Shown: positions 17,476-26,992 of the stretch, in pieces
Position numbering within the stretch: the first letter of the stretch is position 1
How the letters are laid out: each line of letters begins with the position of its first letter
Source: Bacillus cereus
GTDB taxonomy: Bacteria; Bacillota; Bacilli; Bacillales; Bacillaceae_G
Direction of reading: 5' to 3'
DNA length: 64,000 nucleotides
Assembly (NCBI RefSeq): GCF_025917685.1
Contig: NZ_CP089518.1
Location: 1,055,001-1,119,000, forward strand
Notes under the pieces: model-generated
The model's database searches: none
Told to the model about the DNA's origin: nothing
The model's input: the letters and a program-made list of their open reading frames with translations, nothing else
Translations under genes and position numbers: made by a program

Positions 17476-18465
17476 ATGTTATTTATTGATAATAAAGGGA
17501 TTACAGATCCTAGAATAAACTTAGCGATTGAAGAATATTGTGTGAAGAATTTAGATATTAACGAAACATATTTACTGTTCTACATTAACGAACCTTCCAT
17601 TATCATTGGTAAAAACCAAAACACAGTAGAAGAAATTAATGCAGATTACGTAAAAGAAAAAGGTATTCATGTTGTTCGTCGTCTATCAGGCGGAGGCGCA
17701 GTATATCACGATTTAGGAAACTTAAACTTCAGCTTTATTACGAAAGATGATGGAGATAGTTTCAGCAACTTCAAAAAATTCACAGAGCCTGTAACGAAAG
17801 CACTCGGTAAATTAGGCGTAAATGCAGAGCTAAGTGGTCGTAACGACATTTTAGCTGAGGGTAGAAAAATTTCAGGTAACGCGCAGTTCTCAACGAAAGG
17901 TCGTATGTTCAGTCATGGTACGTTACTATTTGACTCTGAAATCGATCACGTTGTATCAGCGTTAAAAGTAAAAATGGATAAGATTCAATCAAAAGGAATT
18001 AAATCAATCCGTAGCCGCGTTGCGAACATTACAGAATTCCTAAACGAAAAAATGACGACAGAAGAGTTTAGACAACTTCTTCTAGAAACAATTTTCGAAG
18101 GAGAAACAGAAATTCCAACGTACGAATTAACAGAAGAGGATTGGAAAAAAATTCATAAACTTTCTGAAGAGCGTTACCGTAATTGGGACTGGAACTACGG
18201 AAAATCTCCGAAGTTCAACTTACAACATTCACACCGTTTCCCAGTCGGACAAGTTGACGTTCGTCTTGAAGTGAAAAAAGGAACAGTAACAGAATGTAAA
18301 ATTTACGGTGACTTCTTCGGTTCACTAGATGTTCATGACATTGAAGAGCGTCTAACAGGCGTACAATTTGATAAAGATGCATTCACTGTAGCTTTAGAAG
18401 GCGTAGATATCGCGCGTTATTTCGGTAATATTACAACAGAAGATTTCTTACATTTATTCTTCTAA
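17476..18465 (+). CDS. lplJ: Lipoate-protein ligase LplJ
   Basis: 329 residues. The lipoate-binding signature RRLSGGGAVYHDLGNLNFSF (about residues 71-90) and KISGNAQFSTKGR are present, with the accessory C-terminal domain (about 250-329). The enzyme activates free lipoate with ATP and attaches it to E2 subunits or GcvH for scavenging. ATG at 17476 behind GAGGTGATAC, 9 bases after yhfI, so probably translated from the same mRNA. Confidence 0.93.
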   Translation: MLFIDNKGITDPRINLAIEEYCVKNLDINETYLLFYINEPSIIIGKNQNTVEEINADYVKEKGIHVVRRLSGGGAVYHDLGNLNFSFITKDDGDSFSNFKKFTEPVTKALGKLGVNAELSGRNDILAEGRKISGNAQFSTKGRMFSHGTLLFDSEIDHVVSALKVKMDKIQSKGIKSIRSRVANITEFLNEKMTTEEFRQLLLETIFEGETEIPTYELTEEDWKKIHKLSEERYRNWDWNYGKSPKFNLQHSHRFPVGQVDVRLEVKKGTVTECKIYGDFFGSLDVHDIEERLTGVQFDKDAFTVALEGVDIARYFGNITTEDFLHLFF

Positions 18466-18475
18466 AAATAATGGG

Positions 18476-18504
18476 GGAGGCTGTCATAAAGGGCAGCCTC
18501 TTTC
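18476..18504 (+). terminator. Terminator after lplJ
   Basis: GAGGCTGTC ... GGCAGCCTC hairpin (18477-18500) followed by TTTCT. Confidence 0.8.
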
Positions 18505-18524
18505 TGTTTGCGTAGATTGTCATG

Positions 18525-18582
18525 TTTTGTCGGTAAGTCGATATATTTGAAAAATCGCCGATATAATTTCATTTACCATAAA
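18525..18582 (+). repeat. Dispersed intergenic repeat, copy A (short form)
   Basis: About 58 bases starting TTTTGTCGGTAAGTCGATAT and containing AAAATCGCCGATATAATTTC. A closely related longer copy lies at 43811-43890. It resembles the small intergenic repeats common in B. cereus group genomes. Confidence 0.65.
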
Positions 18583-18641
18583 ATCACAGGGCATCCGCCC
18601 CTTATAAAGGAATATATATATTCAAAAGGAGGCGGATCGAA

Positions 18642-19067
18642 ATGAAAAGAGTAATGTACGTTGTATTCTTGCTCAGCCTAATCATCGGAATGACAGCCTG
18701 TAACGATAAAACTTCCTCAAGTCGTACACTTTTACTTATTGGAAAGCCAGCGAAGGATAATGTCATATATTATACGCATACAGATAACAAGCGAAAGATA
18801 GATGATATACAAACTATGTTTCAAAATAAGAAATGGAAAAGAAATGAAACGTTTAGTACCGTTGGTAAAACGCCAGATTTTGTCTTGTCGATAGATGAGG
18901 ACAATAAAGGATTGCCGACATTATATGTTACAGTGTACATTCATGAAAATGGAGCGGACGCTCTCAATTTGTATGGGGAGCATATGCATTTAAATAAGGA
19001 GGAAGTTGAAAAACTTAGAGAGAAGATGAGTGCATATTATCCTAAAATGATTTCTGTGCTAGTTTAA
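18642..19067 (+). CDS. Small lipoprotein, unknown function
   Basis: 141 residues, ATG 18642 after AAAAGGAGGCGGATCG. A lipoprotein signal peptide with the lipobox GMTAC (Cys about residue 20) predicts a membrane-anchored surface protein. The mature part is mixed alpha/beta, with a DFVLSIDEDNKGLPTLYVTVYI core. There is no confident family. It lies between lplJ and lcfB, where B. subtilis has short unknown genes. Confidence 0.7.
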   Translation: MKRVMYVVFLLSLIIGMTACNDKTSSSRTLLLIGKPAKDNVIYYTHTDNKRKIDDIQTMFQNKKWKRNETFSTVGKTPDFVLSIDEDNKGLPTLYVTVYIHENGADALNLYGEHMHLNKEEVEKLREKMSAYYPKMISVLV

Positions 19068-19184
19068 TAATTTGCTGGTAAGTGGAATTCCCTTATCCTC
19101 CCAAATAAATTCAACAGAAGATGCTCCGTGTATATGCAGTTAATAGAATATCACTTGCCACTTTAATTTTCTTTTAATATAATT

Positions 19185-19212
19185 AATTTAGAATTTTTAA
19201 ATATTCTAAATT
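19185..19212 (+). promoter_or_regulatory. Inverted repeat upstream of lcfB
   Basis: Perfect 10-base arms AATTTAGAAT (19185-19194) and ATTCTAAATT (19203-19212), 8-base spacer, 20 bases before the start codon. A candidate operator; it does not match the FadR consensus well. Confidence 0.45.
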
Positions 19213-19231
19213 TTATAAAGGTGGGGTTTGT

Positions 19232-20764
19232 GTGAATCTCGTTCAATCTTTGGCTGAAACGGCAAAAAAGAAGGGGGATAAACTGGCTTATATATTTATG
19301 GATCAGTCGGTCTCTTATGACCAATTAAACAAAATGGTCACTAGGTTTTCTAGCAATTTAGCAAAAATGGGCATTGGAAAAGGGGACAATGTCGCATTAG
19401 CTGTTGGAAATTCACCACATTTTTTAGTCGGTTTATACGGAACGATGAAAGCCGGAGCAACTGTCATTCCGATTAATCCAATTTATACAGCAGACGAAAT
19501 ACATTATATTTTACAAAATGGAGATGTAAAAACAATCATCGTACTCGACGTCCTTCTACCTGTTATACAATCTCTTACAACAAGACTTCCTTCACTTGAA
19601 AATATCATCATATGCGAAACCTCATCAGATTTTAACCATACAGAAACCGAAAAAATGAAAACGTTTACTAATTTTGTAGGGACTGGAGATATAACTCACG
19701 AAGGCCCGGAACTAGATGAAGAAGATGTAGCTGTTATTTTATACACTTCAGGTACAACTGGAAAGCCAAAAGGCGCTATGTTAACACATAAAAACTTATA
19801 TAGTAATGCAAGCGATGTGGCGTCGTATTTACAATATACTGCCGATGATCGTGTCGTTGCGGCGTTGCCAATGTTTCACGTGTTCTGTTTAACAGTTGCG
19901 GTAAATGCGCCGATTGTGAACGGGGCGACGATTTTAATGTTACCGAAATTTAGTCCGAAAGAAGTATTCCGTATTTGTCGTACGTATGAGCCAACGATTT
20001 TTGCTGGTGTACCGACGATGTACAATTACTTATATTTATTTGAAGAAGCGAGCGCAGAAGATGTGAAGACGCTGCGTCTTTGTATTTCAGGTGGTGCGTC
20101 AATGCCTGTTGCTCTTCTGCAAAACTTTGAAAAACGTTTTGGTGTAATCGTTTCAGAAGGATACGGTTTATCAGAAGCATCACCAGTTACTTGTTTCAAT
20201 CCGTTAGATCGTCCTCGTAAACCAGGATCAATTGGAACAAATATTTGGCATGTAGAAAATAAAATTGTGAATGAACTTGGGGAAGAAGTACCAGTCGGTG
20301 CAGTCGGTGAATTAATTGTTCGCGGACCTAACGTTATGAAGGGTTACTATAATGCGCCAGAAGATACAGCAGCAACACTAAAAGAGGGTTGGCTGTATAC
20401 GGGTGACTTAGCGAAAATGGATGAAGAAGGTTACTTCTATATCGTTGATCGTAAAAAAGATATCGTCCTAGTTGGCGGTTATAACGTATATCCTCGTGAA
20501 GTAGAAGAAGTATTATATACTCACGATTCGGTAGCTGAAGTTGTTGTAATTGGCGTTCCCGATGAAAATTTAGGAGAAGCAGTGCGAGCTTACGTCGTTC
20601 TGAAACAAACGAACGTAACAGAAGAAGAACTAATGCATTACTGCACGTTACATTTAGCGAAATATAAAGTACCAATGAGCATAGAATTTTTAACAGAGCT
20701 ACCGAAGAATACGACGGGTAAGTTGCTGAGAAGAGCTTTGAGAGAGAAGGCATTGCAAGTATAA
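19232..20764 (+). CDS. lcfB: Long-chain fatty acid-CoA ligase LcfB
   Basis: 510 residues, GTG 19232 after AAAGGTGGGG. AMP-forming ligase motifs: YTSGTTGKPKGAMLTHKNL (about 172-190), the YGLSEASP region, GWLYTGDLAKMDEEGYFYI, and the C-terminal catalytic lysine in PKNTTGKLLRR. It makes acyl-CoA from fatty acid, ATP and CoA for beta-oxidation or lipid recycling. It is a single gene, flanked by an inverted repeat upstream and a terminator downstream. Confidence 0.92.
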   Translation: MNLVQSLAETAKKKGDKLAYIFMDQSVSYDQLNKMVTRFSSNLAKMGIGKGDNVALAVGNSPHFLVGLYGTMKAGATVIPINPIYTADEIHYILQNGDVKTIIVLDVLLPVIQSLTTRLPSLENIIICETSSDFNHTETEKMKTFTNFVGTGDITHEGPELDEEDVAVILYTSGTTGKPKGAMLTHKNLYSNASDVASYLQYTADDRVVAALPMFHVFCLTVAVNAPIVNGATILMLPKFSPKEVFRICRTYEPTIFAGVPTMYNYLYLFEEASAEDVKTLRLCISGGASMPVALLQNFEKRFGVIVSEGYGLSEASPVTCFNPLDRPRKPGSIGTNIWHVENKIVNELGEEVPVGAVGELIVRGPNVMKGYYNAPEDTAATLKEGWLYTGDLAKMDEEGYFYIVDRKKDIVLVGGYNVYPREVEEVLYTHDSVAEVVVIGVPDENLGEAVRAYVVLKQTNVTEEELMHYCTLHLAKYKVPMSIEFLTELPKNTTGKLLRRALREKALQV

Positions 20765-20770
20765 AAATGG

Positions 20771-20808
20771 GGCAACCATCTTTAACAAGGTGGTTGCCTT
20801 TGTATTTT
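20771..20808 (+). terminator. Terminator after lcfB
   Basis: GGCAACCATCTT / AAGGTGGTTGCC (20771-20798, one G-T pair) followed by a T-rich tail. Confidence 0.85.
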
Positions 20809-20875
20809 TTAGCATTGGTTAAGCTATGATGCCATATATTTAAACCGTAATATGACCAAAAGGGAGGAGATATAC

Positions 20876-21127
20876 GTGGAGCAGAAGGAATTACGCTTAC
20901 GGAGAGTTCAATATCTTATTTGTGACATTATGGATGAAATGAACGCTGAAAATGAGAAGAAGAACTTAGAAATCTTGCAGCAAGTAATTGATCATCTTTC
21001 CGGTGCGATAGGTGATTTAGTTGATCCATCAAGCTCGTATTCTATCGATTATTTAGAAAGGAAAGTTCATACGGCTCATTATTTACTTTTTAAAAACGAG
21101 CGGAAGGCGTACTTATGTAGGAAATAG
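20876..21127 (+). CDS. Small hypothetical protein
   Basis: 83 residues from GTG 20876, 6 bases after GGGAGGAG; an upstream ATG at 20852 would cover that site. Predicted all-helical and highly charged, ending KNERKAYLCRK. There is no signal peptide or known domain. It lies just upstream of the Fur box of the NEAT protein. Confidence 0.6.
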   Translation: MEQKELRLRRVQYLICDIMDEMNAENEKKNLEILQQVIDHLSGAIGDLVDPSSSYSIDYLERKVHTAHYLLFKNERKAYLCRK

Positions 21128-21144
21128 TATTTTAAATTATATTT

Positions 21145-21163
21145 GACAATGATAATCATTATC
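21145..21163 (+). promoter_or_regulatory. Fur box
   Basis: GACAATGATAATCATTATC matches the classic 19-base Fur consensus at all but one position (C for T at position 3). It is 54 bases before the start of the NEAT-SLH gene, so iron-dependent repression is expected. Confidence 0.88.
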
Positions 21164-21216
21164 AATATGATAGTTATGTTGGATATATTCATATAAAAGG
21201 AGATGTCATATTAATA

Positions 21217-22242
21217 ATGATTAAGAAAAAACATGTTAATGCGTTCGTTATAGCAGCAACTTTAGTAGTTCCATTTAGTGGTATTATGGCACCGATTGCG
21301 AAAGCAGATGCAGCGGTTGAAATGAAAGCAAATAGCAAACTAGCAGATGGCACATATGACGTTATTTTAAAGACTTATAAAGATCAAACGAACGATACAT
21401 CAGTTGCTTCTACATATTTAAAAAATGCAAAAGTAACCATTCAAGGTGATAAAAAAATCGTTACGTTAACAGTTCAAGATAGTAGCTATTTTCAGTATCT
21501 TAAAGTAGAAGATACAAATAAATTAGGGACATTCCATGATGTAAAAGTGATTTCCGAAGATAAAGCAAATAACGGTACGAAAGTTGTTCAATTTGAAATT
21601 GATGAATTCTCGAAAAAATATAATATGCAAATGCATATATTAATTCCAGCAATTAAATATGACCATAAATATCAAGTACAGTTTGAAATTGATGCAAGTG
21701 CGATTGAAAAGAAATCTAAGTTCTCAGATGTACCAACGTGGGCACAAGAGTCAGTTCAATATTTAGTAGATAAAGAAGCAGTACATGGTAAGCCAGATGG
21801 TACATTTGCTCCAGCTGAAAATATTGATCGTGGTTCAGCGGCAAAAATATTAGCTACTGTTTTAGGATTAGAAATTAATAAAGATGCGAAGCCGTCATTC
21901 CGTGATGCGCAAAATCATTGGGCTACATCGTATATTGCCGCAGTTGAAAAAGCAGGTATTGTAAAAGGTGATGAGAAGGGTAACTTTAATCCGAGCGGGT
22001 TAATTAACCGTGCATCAATGGCTTCTATGCTAGTAAATGCATACAAATTAGAAAGAAATGAAAATATGAAACTACCAAAAGAATTTGCTGATTTAAAAAA
22101 TCATTGGGGTGCGAAGTATGCAAATATTTTAATCCAAGAAAACATTTCCGTTGGAACAGATAATGGTTGGGCTCCAGATAAATCGGTAAGCCGTGCGGAA
22201 GCTGCACAATTTATTGCGAAGGCGGATAAGTTAAAGAAATAA
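21217..22242 (+). CDS. bslK: S-layer-anchored NEAT haem-binding protein (BslK-like)
   Basis: 341 residues: signal peptide (to about residue 32), one NEAT domain (about 37-163), then three SLH repeats (about 168-340) that anchor to pyruvylated secondary cell-wall polysaccharide. The NEAT domain holds the haem-iron motif Y148-x-x-x-Y152 on its last strands and DSSYFQY in the lip helix. This architecture is that of B. anthracis BslK, which binds haem and passes it to IsdC. The Fur box upstream supports induction by iron starvation. The site AAAGGAG is 14 bases from the ATG, longer than usual. The symbol is by architecture. Confidence 0.87.
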   Translation: MIKKKHVNAFVIAATLVVPFSGIMAPIAKADAAVEMKANSKLADGTYDVILKTYKDQTNDTSVASTYLKNAKVTIQGDKKIVTLTVQDSSYFQYLKVEDTNKLGTFHDVKVISEDKANNGTKVVQFEIDEFSKKYNMQMHILIPAIKYDHKYQVQFEIDASAIEKKSKFSDVPTWAQESVQYLVDKEAVHGKPDGTFAPAENIDRGSAAKILATVLGLEINKDAKPSFRDAQNHWATSYIAAVEKAGIVKGDEKGNFNPSGLINRASMASMLVNAYKLERNENMKLPKEFADLKNHWGAKYANILIQENISVGTDNGWAPDKSVSRAEAAQFIAKADKLKK

Positions 22243-22251
22243 ATCGAAACT

Positions 22252-22286
22252 AAAATCAGTGGGATTCCATTCCCACTGATTTTTAG
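22252..22286 (+). terminator. Terminator after the NEAT-SLH gene
   Basis: 13-base perfect arms (22252-22264 with 22271-22283) and a T tail. Confidence 0.9.
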
Positions 22287-22317
22287 CATGTGTGGAGTTT
22301 CTTATATAACAAATTCA

Positions 22318-22355
22318 AATTCCAAGTTGACACATGTGAATTACGGAATTAAAAT
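22318..22355 (+). promoter_or_regulatory. Promoter and possible operator of the sulfate operon
   Basis: TTGACA at 22327-22332, 17-base spacer, TAAAAT at 22350-22355. An AATTCC (22318-22323) / GGAATT (22345-22350) pair flanks the -35 box. GGAATT is part of the CymR box of cysteine regulons, but the rest of that consensus is not convincing. Confidence 0.55.
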
Positions 22356-22401
22356 GAAAAGAAATCGAATAGAATACATTAGAAGCTAATCAGATAAACT
22401 G

Positions 22402-22446
22402 AAGGCGCACAATGTTCACGTTTGTGAATATATTGTGTGCCTTTTT
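22402..22446 (+). promoter_or_regulatory. Attenuator-like terminator hairpin in the sulfate operon leader
   Basis: AGGCGCACAAT...ATTGTGTGCCT with an inner TTCAC/GTGAA stem and a CTTTTTCT tail, between the predicted promoter and the first gene. It would terminate most transcripts unless overridden. No S-box or T-box core was recognised upstream of it. Confidence 0.65.
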
Positions 22447-22475
22447 CTATATGTATAAACTAAGGGGGTTTAACG

Positions 22476-23531
22476 ATGAAAAAGTGGGGTAAGACAACGT
22501 TTATGAAAAGTACAGGTGTTTTATTATCAGCAGTTGTACTTTTATCAGGGTGTGGTTCGGCAACGTCCACTAATAATTCTGAAGGAAGTGGAGATACAAA
22601 AACAGTTGAGCTTTTAAATGTTTCATATGATCCAACGCGTGAGTTATATCAAGATTTTAATAAGGACTTTGCGAAGTATTGGAAAGAGAAACATGGCCAA
22701 ACAGTAAATGTAAAACAATCACACGGCGGATCTGGAAGTCAGGCGCGCTCTGTTATTGACGGTTTAGAAGCGGATGTTGTAACGTTAGCACTCGCTTATG
22801 ATATTGACGCAATTAGTAAGAAAAAACAGTTGGCAGAAGATTGGCAGAAGCGACTTGCGGATAATTCCACTCCGTACACATCAACAATTGTATTTCTTGT
22901 TCGAAAAGGAAACCCGAAAGGAATTAAAGACTGGGATGATTTAACGAAAAAAGGTGTTTCTGTCATTACACCAAACCCAAAAACATCAGGAGGAGCACGT
23001 TGGAACTATTTAGCAGCGTGGGGATACGCACTGAAAAAATATAATAATAGTGAAGATAAGGCGAAAGAGTTTGTTAGCCAAATTTATAAAAACGTAGAAG
23101 TATTAGATTCAGGAGCACGCGGAGCAACGACAACATTTGTTGAAAAAGGAATTGGTGACGTATTAATCGCATGGGAAAACGAAGCGTTATTATCCCAAAA
23201 AGAACTTGGAAAAGATAAATTCGAAATTGTAACACCTTCAATTAGTATACTAGCAGAACCACCAGTAGCTGTTGTAGATAAAGTAGTTGATAAAAAAGGA
23301 ACGAAAAAAGTAGCAGAAGGGTATCTTGAATATTTGTACTCAGAAAAAGGACAGGAAATTGCGGCGAAAAACTTTTATCGTCCGCGTAATGAAAAAGTAG
23401 CAGAAAAGTACGCATCACAATTTCCGAAAGTTCAATTATTTACAGTTGATGAACTATTTGGCGGATGGAAAAAAGCGCAAGAAAAACATTTTAATGATGG
23501 AGGCGTATTCGATAAAATTTATCAAAAATAA
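22476..23531 (+). CDS. cysP: Sulfate/thiosulfate ABC transporter substrate-binding lipoprotein
   Basis: 351 residues, ATG 22476 behind AAGGGGG. Lipobox LLSGC (Cys26) and the mature signature [18 protein letters not shown] with [27 protein letters not shown] are typical of Sbp/CysP. It captures sulfate outside the membrane and delivers it to CysT-CysW. First gene of a four-gene operon whose order (binding protein, CysT, CysW, CysA) is the standard one. Confidence 0.93.
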   Translation: MKKWGKTTFMKSTGVLLSAVVLLSGCGSATSTNNSEGSGDTKTVELLNVSYDPTRELYQDFNKDFAKYWKEKHGQTVNVKQSHGGSGSQARSVIDGLEADVVTLALAYDIDAISKKKQLAEDWQKRLADNSTPYTSTIVFLVRKGNPKGIKDWDDLTKKGVSVITPNPKTSGGARWNYLAAWGYALKKYNNSEDKAKEFVSQIYKNVEVLDSGARGATTTFVEKGIGDVLIAWENEALLSQKELGKDKFEIVTPSISILAEPPVAVVDKVVDKKGTKKVAEGYLEYLYSEKGQEIAAKNFYRPRNEKVAEKYASQFPKVQLFTVDELFGGWKKAQEKHFNDGGVFDKIYQK

Positions 23532-23565
23532 TGCGCGCTGCTAAAGGGTGATGAGGTGAAGGAAT

Positions 23566-24396
23566 ATGAGGAAGAAAAAACGTGTGTTACCGGGATTTGG
23601 ATTATCTCTTGGATTTACAATGCTCTATATGAGTTTATTCGTACTTATACCACTTTCTATCGTATTTATTCAAACTTCGCAGCTAGGCTGGAAGAAGTTT
23701 GCTGAGGTTGTAACGAGCGAGCGTGTACTGCATTCTTATCAAGTGAGTTTAACGACTTCACTTGCAGCAGCAGTTGTAAATGCCATTTTTGGCTTATTAA
23801 TTGCTTGGGTACTCGTTCGTTATACATTTCCAGGGAAACGATTATTAGATGGACTCATTGATTTACCGTTTGCCCTTCCGACAGCTGTAGCTGGTATTAC
23901 ACTTACAACGCTTTATGCGGAAAATGGATGGATTGGGAAAATATTTAGTCTGTTTCATATAAAAGTAGCTTTTACGCCGCTCGGAATAATCGTTGCGCTG
24001 ACTTTTATCGGTTTACCGTTTGTCGTTCGAATGGTGCAACCGGTACTTCAAAATATTGATAAAGAAGTAGAAGAGGCGGCTTCTAGCTTAGGGGCGTCAC
24101 GCTTTCAAATATTTGTGAAAATCATTTTGCCAGAAATATTCCCGGCTTTACTTGCTGGCTTTTCACTCGCATTTGCGCGGGCATTAGGAGAATACGGTTC
24201 TGTCGTTTTCATCGCAGGTAATATGCCGATGAAAACAGAAATCGCACCGCTTATGATTATGACGAAACTAGAACAATATGATTATGCAGGAGCAACAGCT
24301 GTAGCGACCGTGATGCTTATTATTTCACTTCTTTTCCTTCTTCTTATTAATATGATTCAAAGCTGGAGTAGAAGGCATGAATTAAAAAGTGAATAG
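23566..24396 (+). CDS. cysT: Sulfate ABC transporter permease CysT
   Basis: 276 residues, six hydrophobic helices and the EAA loop (EEAASSLGASRFQIFVKIILPEIFPALL, about 173-200) that contacts the ATPase. ATG 23566 after GAAGGA. It forms the membrane channel together with CysW, encoded 11 bases downstream. Confidence 0.93.
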   Translation: MRKKKRVLPGFGLSLGFTMLYMSLFVLIPLSIVFIQTSQLGWKKFAEVVTSERVLHSYQVSLTTSLAAAVVNAIFGLLIAWVLVRYTFPGKRLLDGLIDLPFALPTAVAGITLTTLYAENGWIGKIFSLFHIKVAFTPLGIIVALTFIGLPFVVRMVQPVLQNIDKEVEEAASSLGASRFQIFVKIILPEIFPALLAGFSLAFARALGEYGSVVFIAGNMPMKTEIAPLMIMTKLEQYDYAGATAVATVMLIISLLFLLLINMIQSWSRRHELKSE

Positions 24397-24407
24397 GAGG
24401 AGAGAAA

Positions 24408-25265
24408 GTGGAACCAACATTATTAGAAAAGAAGATAGTAAAAAGTGTGTCAGCTACAAAAGAATCTAAACTTGTACCGAGTATATTAATTACAATTACA
24501 GTTTTATTTTTATCTCTCTTTCTATTACTCCCGCTCGTAACAATTTTTTTGAAAGCTTTTGAAAAAGGATTTGATGTATACCTTGCCGCTATCACAGATC
24601 AAGAAGCATTTTCAGCAATCAGGTTAACGCTTCTCGTTGCGTTAATCGTTGTGCCGCTTAATACGATATTCGGAGTAGCGGCTGCGTGGCTTATTACAAA
24701 GTTTCAGTTTAAAGGAAAACAAGTATTACTTTCTCTTATTGAACTGCCGTTTGCTGTGTCACCAGTTATTGCAGGATTAGTGTTCGTTTTACTTTTCACA
24801 CCGCGGGGGGCTCTTGGCGAATGGTTACTCGAACATGGAGTGAAACTCATTTTCTCTGTTCCAGGCATTATTATCGCAACAATCTTTGTAACTTTCCCGT
24901 TCGTTGCACGTGAACTAATTCCGATTATGCAGGCCCAAGGGAAAAGTGAAGAAGAAGCAGCTTTATCACTTGGCGCAAGTGGCTGGAAAATGTTTTGGCG
25001 CGTTACGCTCCCAAACATAAAATGGGGTCTTTTATACGGCATGATTCTATGTAATGCCCGTGCTATCGGTGAGTTTGGAGCAGTTTCTGTCGTATCAGGT
25101 CACGTGCGCGGCATTACGAATACGATGCCGCTTCATATTGAAATTTTGTACAATGAATATCAATTTTCCGCAGCGTTCGCAGTAGCAACATTAATGTCAT
25201 TAATCGCGGTGTTTACGCTCGTTATAAAAAACTGGATTGAATGGAGAATGGAAAAACGACAATAA
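24408..25265 (+). CDS. cysW: Sulfate ABC transporter permease CysW
   Basis: 285 residues with a GTG start at 24408 after AGGAGGAGAGAAA. Six helices and the EAA loop EEAALSLGASGWKMFWRVTLP (about 182-202). Partner of CysT. A cytoplasmic N-terminal extension of about 25 residues precedes the first helix. Confidence 0.93.
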   Translation: MEPTLLEKKIVKSVSATKESKLVPSILITITVLFLSLFLLLPLVTIFLKAFEKGFDVYLAAITDQEAFSAIRLTLLVALIVVPLNTIFGVAAAWLITKFQFKGKQVLLSLIELPFAVSPVIAGLVFVLLFTPRGALGEWLLEHGVKLIFSVPGIIIATIFVTFPFVARELIPIMQAQGKSEEEAALSLGASGWKMFWRVTLPNIKWGLLYGMILCNARAIGEFGAVSVVSGHVRGITNTMPLHIEILYNEYQFSAAFAVATLMSLIAVFTLVIKNWIEWRMEKRQ

Positions 25266-25274
25266 GGGGGGATT

Positions 25275-26351
25275 ATGGTGAGTATTCAAATTCAAAATGT
25301 ATCAAAACAATATGGTACATTTCAGGCGCTAACAGACATTCATTTGGATATTCCAAAAGGCGAACTTGTCGCCTTATTAGGCCCGTCAGGTTCTGGGAAA
25401 ACGACGTTATTACGAATTATTGCCGGATTAGAAGAAGCGGATGGTGGCTCTATATCATTTGATGGGGAAGACTTAACAAGCATTCATGTGAAAAATCGGC
25501 AAGTCGGCTTCGTCTTCCAGCATTATGCGCTCTTTAAACATATGAATGTATTTGAAAATGTCGCTTTCGGTTTAAAGGTAAGAAAGAAAAGCTTAAGACC
25601 GTCAGCAGAAGTGATAGAAGAAAAGGTAACAGAACTATTGAAACTAGTAAAAATGGATGGTTTCGCCAAACGTTACCCAGCGCAACTATCTGGCGGACAA
25701 CGACAGCGTATCGCACTAGCGCGGGCACTTGCAGTTGAACCGAAAATTTTATTACTCGATGAGCCGTTCGGTGCACTTGATGCAAAAGTGAGAAAAGAAT
25801 TACGAAGATGGCTTCGGAAACTACATGACGAATTTCAAATTACGAGCGTATTCGTAACGCATGATCAAGAAGAAGCACTAGACGTTGCAGACCGCATCGT
25901 TGTAATGAATGAAGGTCGCATTGAACAAATGGGAACACCGGAAGAAGTATATGAAAACCCAGCAAGTCCGTTCGTTTACGACTTTTTAGGAAATGTAAAT
26001 TTATTTCACGGCCGCGTCCATAAAGGTAAGCTGAATGTAGGATCAGTGGAACTAGAAGCACCAGAGCATAAGCACGTTTCAAACGTAGACGGAGTAGCTT
26101 ACGTAAGGCCGCATCACTTATCCATCTCTCGTACGAAACAAAGCGTAGATGCAATTCCTGCAAAAGTATCATACTCTCACGCAGTTGGACCTGTCGTATA
26201 TGTAGAATTAAAACGAGACGGAACAGATGAGTATTTAGAAGCAGAAATTAGTAAAGAACAGTTTAGACAGCTAAGCATTCAAGCGGGTGATGTTGTATAT
26301 GTACAGCCGAAAGAAGTGAAGGTGTTTATTCCGGAGGATTTTGTGATTTAA
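25275..26351 (+). CDS. cysA: Sulfate ABC transporter ATPase CysA
   Basis: 358 residues. Walker A GPSGSGKT (36-43), signature [15 protein letters not shown] (about 134-148), Walker [12 protein letters not shown] and the switch histidine in FVTHDQEEA, followed by a C-terminal regulatory TOBE-like domain (about 240-355). It powers sulfate import. ATG 25275 after AAGGGGGG, 9 bases after cysW. Confidence 0.94.
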   Translation: MVSIQIQNVSKQYGTFQALTDIHLDIPKGELVALLGPSGSGKTTLLRIIAGLEEADGGSISFDGEDLTSIHVKNRQVGFVFQHYALFKHMNVFENVAFGLKVRKKSLRPSAEVIEEKVTELLKLVKMDGFAKRYPAQLSGGQRQRIALARALAVEPKILLLDEPFGALDAKVRKELRRWLRKLHDEFQITSVFVTHDQEEALDVADRIVVMNEGRIEQMGTPEEVYENPASPFVYDFLGNVNLFHGRVHKGKLNVGSVELEAPEHKHVSNVDGVAYVRPHHLSISRTKQSVDAIPAKVSYSHAVGPVVYVELKRDGTDEYLEAEISKEQFRQLSIQAGDVVYVQPKEVKVFIPEDFVI

Positions 26352-26391
26352 GAGAGCGAAAATTCAATTGAATTAACAGCAATCTATTAAT

Positions 26392-26436
26392 AAGAGAAGG
26401 TCTCCTAAAATATCTTTTGGGAGACCTCCTCTTTGG
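26392..26436 (+). terminator. Terminator after the sulfate operon
   Basis: AAGAGAAGGTCTCCTAAAA / TTTTGGGAGACCTCCTCTT (26392-26433 with one bulge). Confidence 0.85.
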
Positions 26437-26590
26437 TTATCGTGATAATTTTTTCTCATATGAAATGTACTAGAACAAAAGTGAACATAAGAGCTTTGTT
26501 GAATCATGTTCATATCATGTCGTTAGTAGACACGTATATAATGTGTTTTTTTAAGGTTGTTTTCGTAAGCATTGTTGCTATTAAACTATT

Positions 26591-26923
26591 TTAATTTTGG
26601 ATATTTTTATCATATGTTTCTGCAACAAACACAAAGTCTACATGCTCTTTATCAATAAAAATACTTGTTTTAGATGGAAGACCTGTTATTTTAGAAACAA
26701 TATCAACCTCAATAAAGTCAAATCCCACACGATAAGCATCTTCAATGTCAATTCCACCAGTTAGAAAATTTAATCCATCCCCAAATGACTTAAATACCAA
26801 TACATTTTCTTTCAAACTTTTATTATCCATTTCAATCCATTCCTCGTTAATAAAAGTCTGACATGTCGTGCACTTTGGAACGCACTCGATGTGATGTATC
26901 CCCTTATAATTATTGTTATACAA
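26591..26923 (-). CDS. Hypothetical protein, possibly 5'-truncated
   Basis: 110 codons with one CxxC (CVPKCTTC near residues 14-20) and a mixed alpha/beta body (FIEVDIVSKITGLPSKTSIFIDKEHVDFVFVAE). The TTG at 26923 has no ribosome-binding site. An internal ATG at 26830 has only a weak GAGG at 11 bases and would drop the CxxC. The frame continues upstream for about 12 codons without a start. Possibly the remains of a longer gene. It marks the left end of the accessory cluster. Confidence 0.45.
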   Translation of the reverse strand: MYNNNYKGIHHIECVPKCTTCQTFINEEWIEMDNKSLKENVLVFKSFGDGLNFLTGGIDIEDAYRVGFDFIEVDIVSKITGLPSKTSIFIDKEHVDFVFVAETYDKNIQN

Positions 26924-26992
26924 GGCGGATAGTAATGGAGGATTAAATGTAAAGTATACTTATTATATAATTTATAAGGTGGAGGTAAATGT

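Noticed and set aside
20334..20753. 139-codon minus-strand frame
   Set aside because: Opposite the conserved C-terminal half of lcfB, with no start signals.
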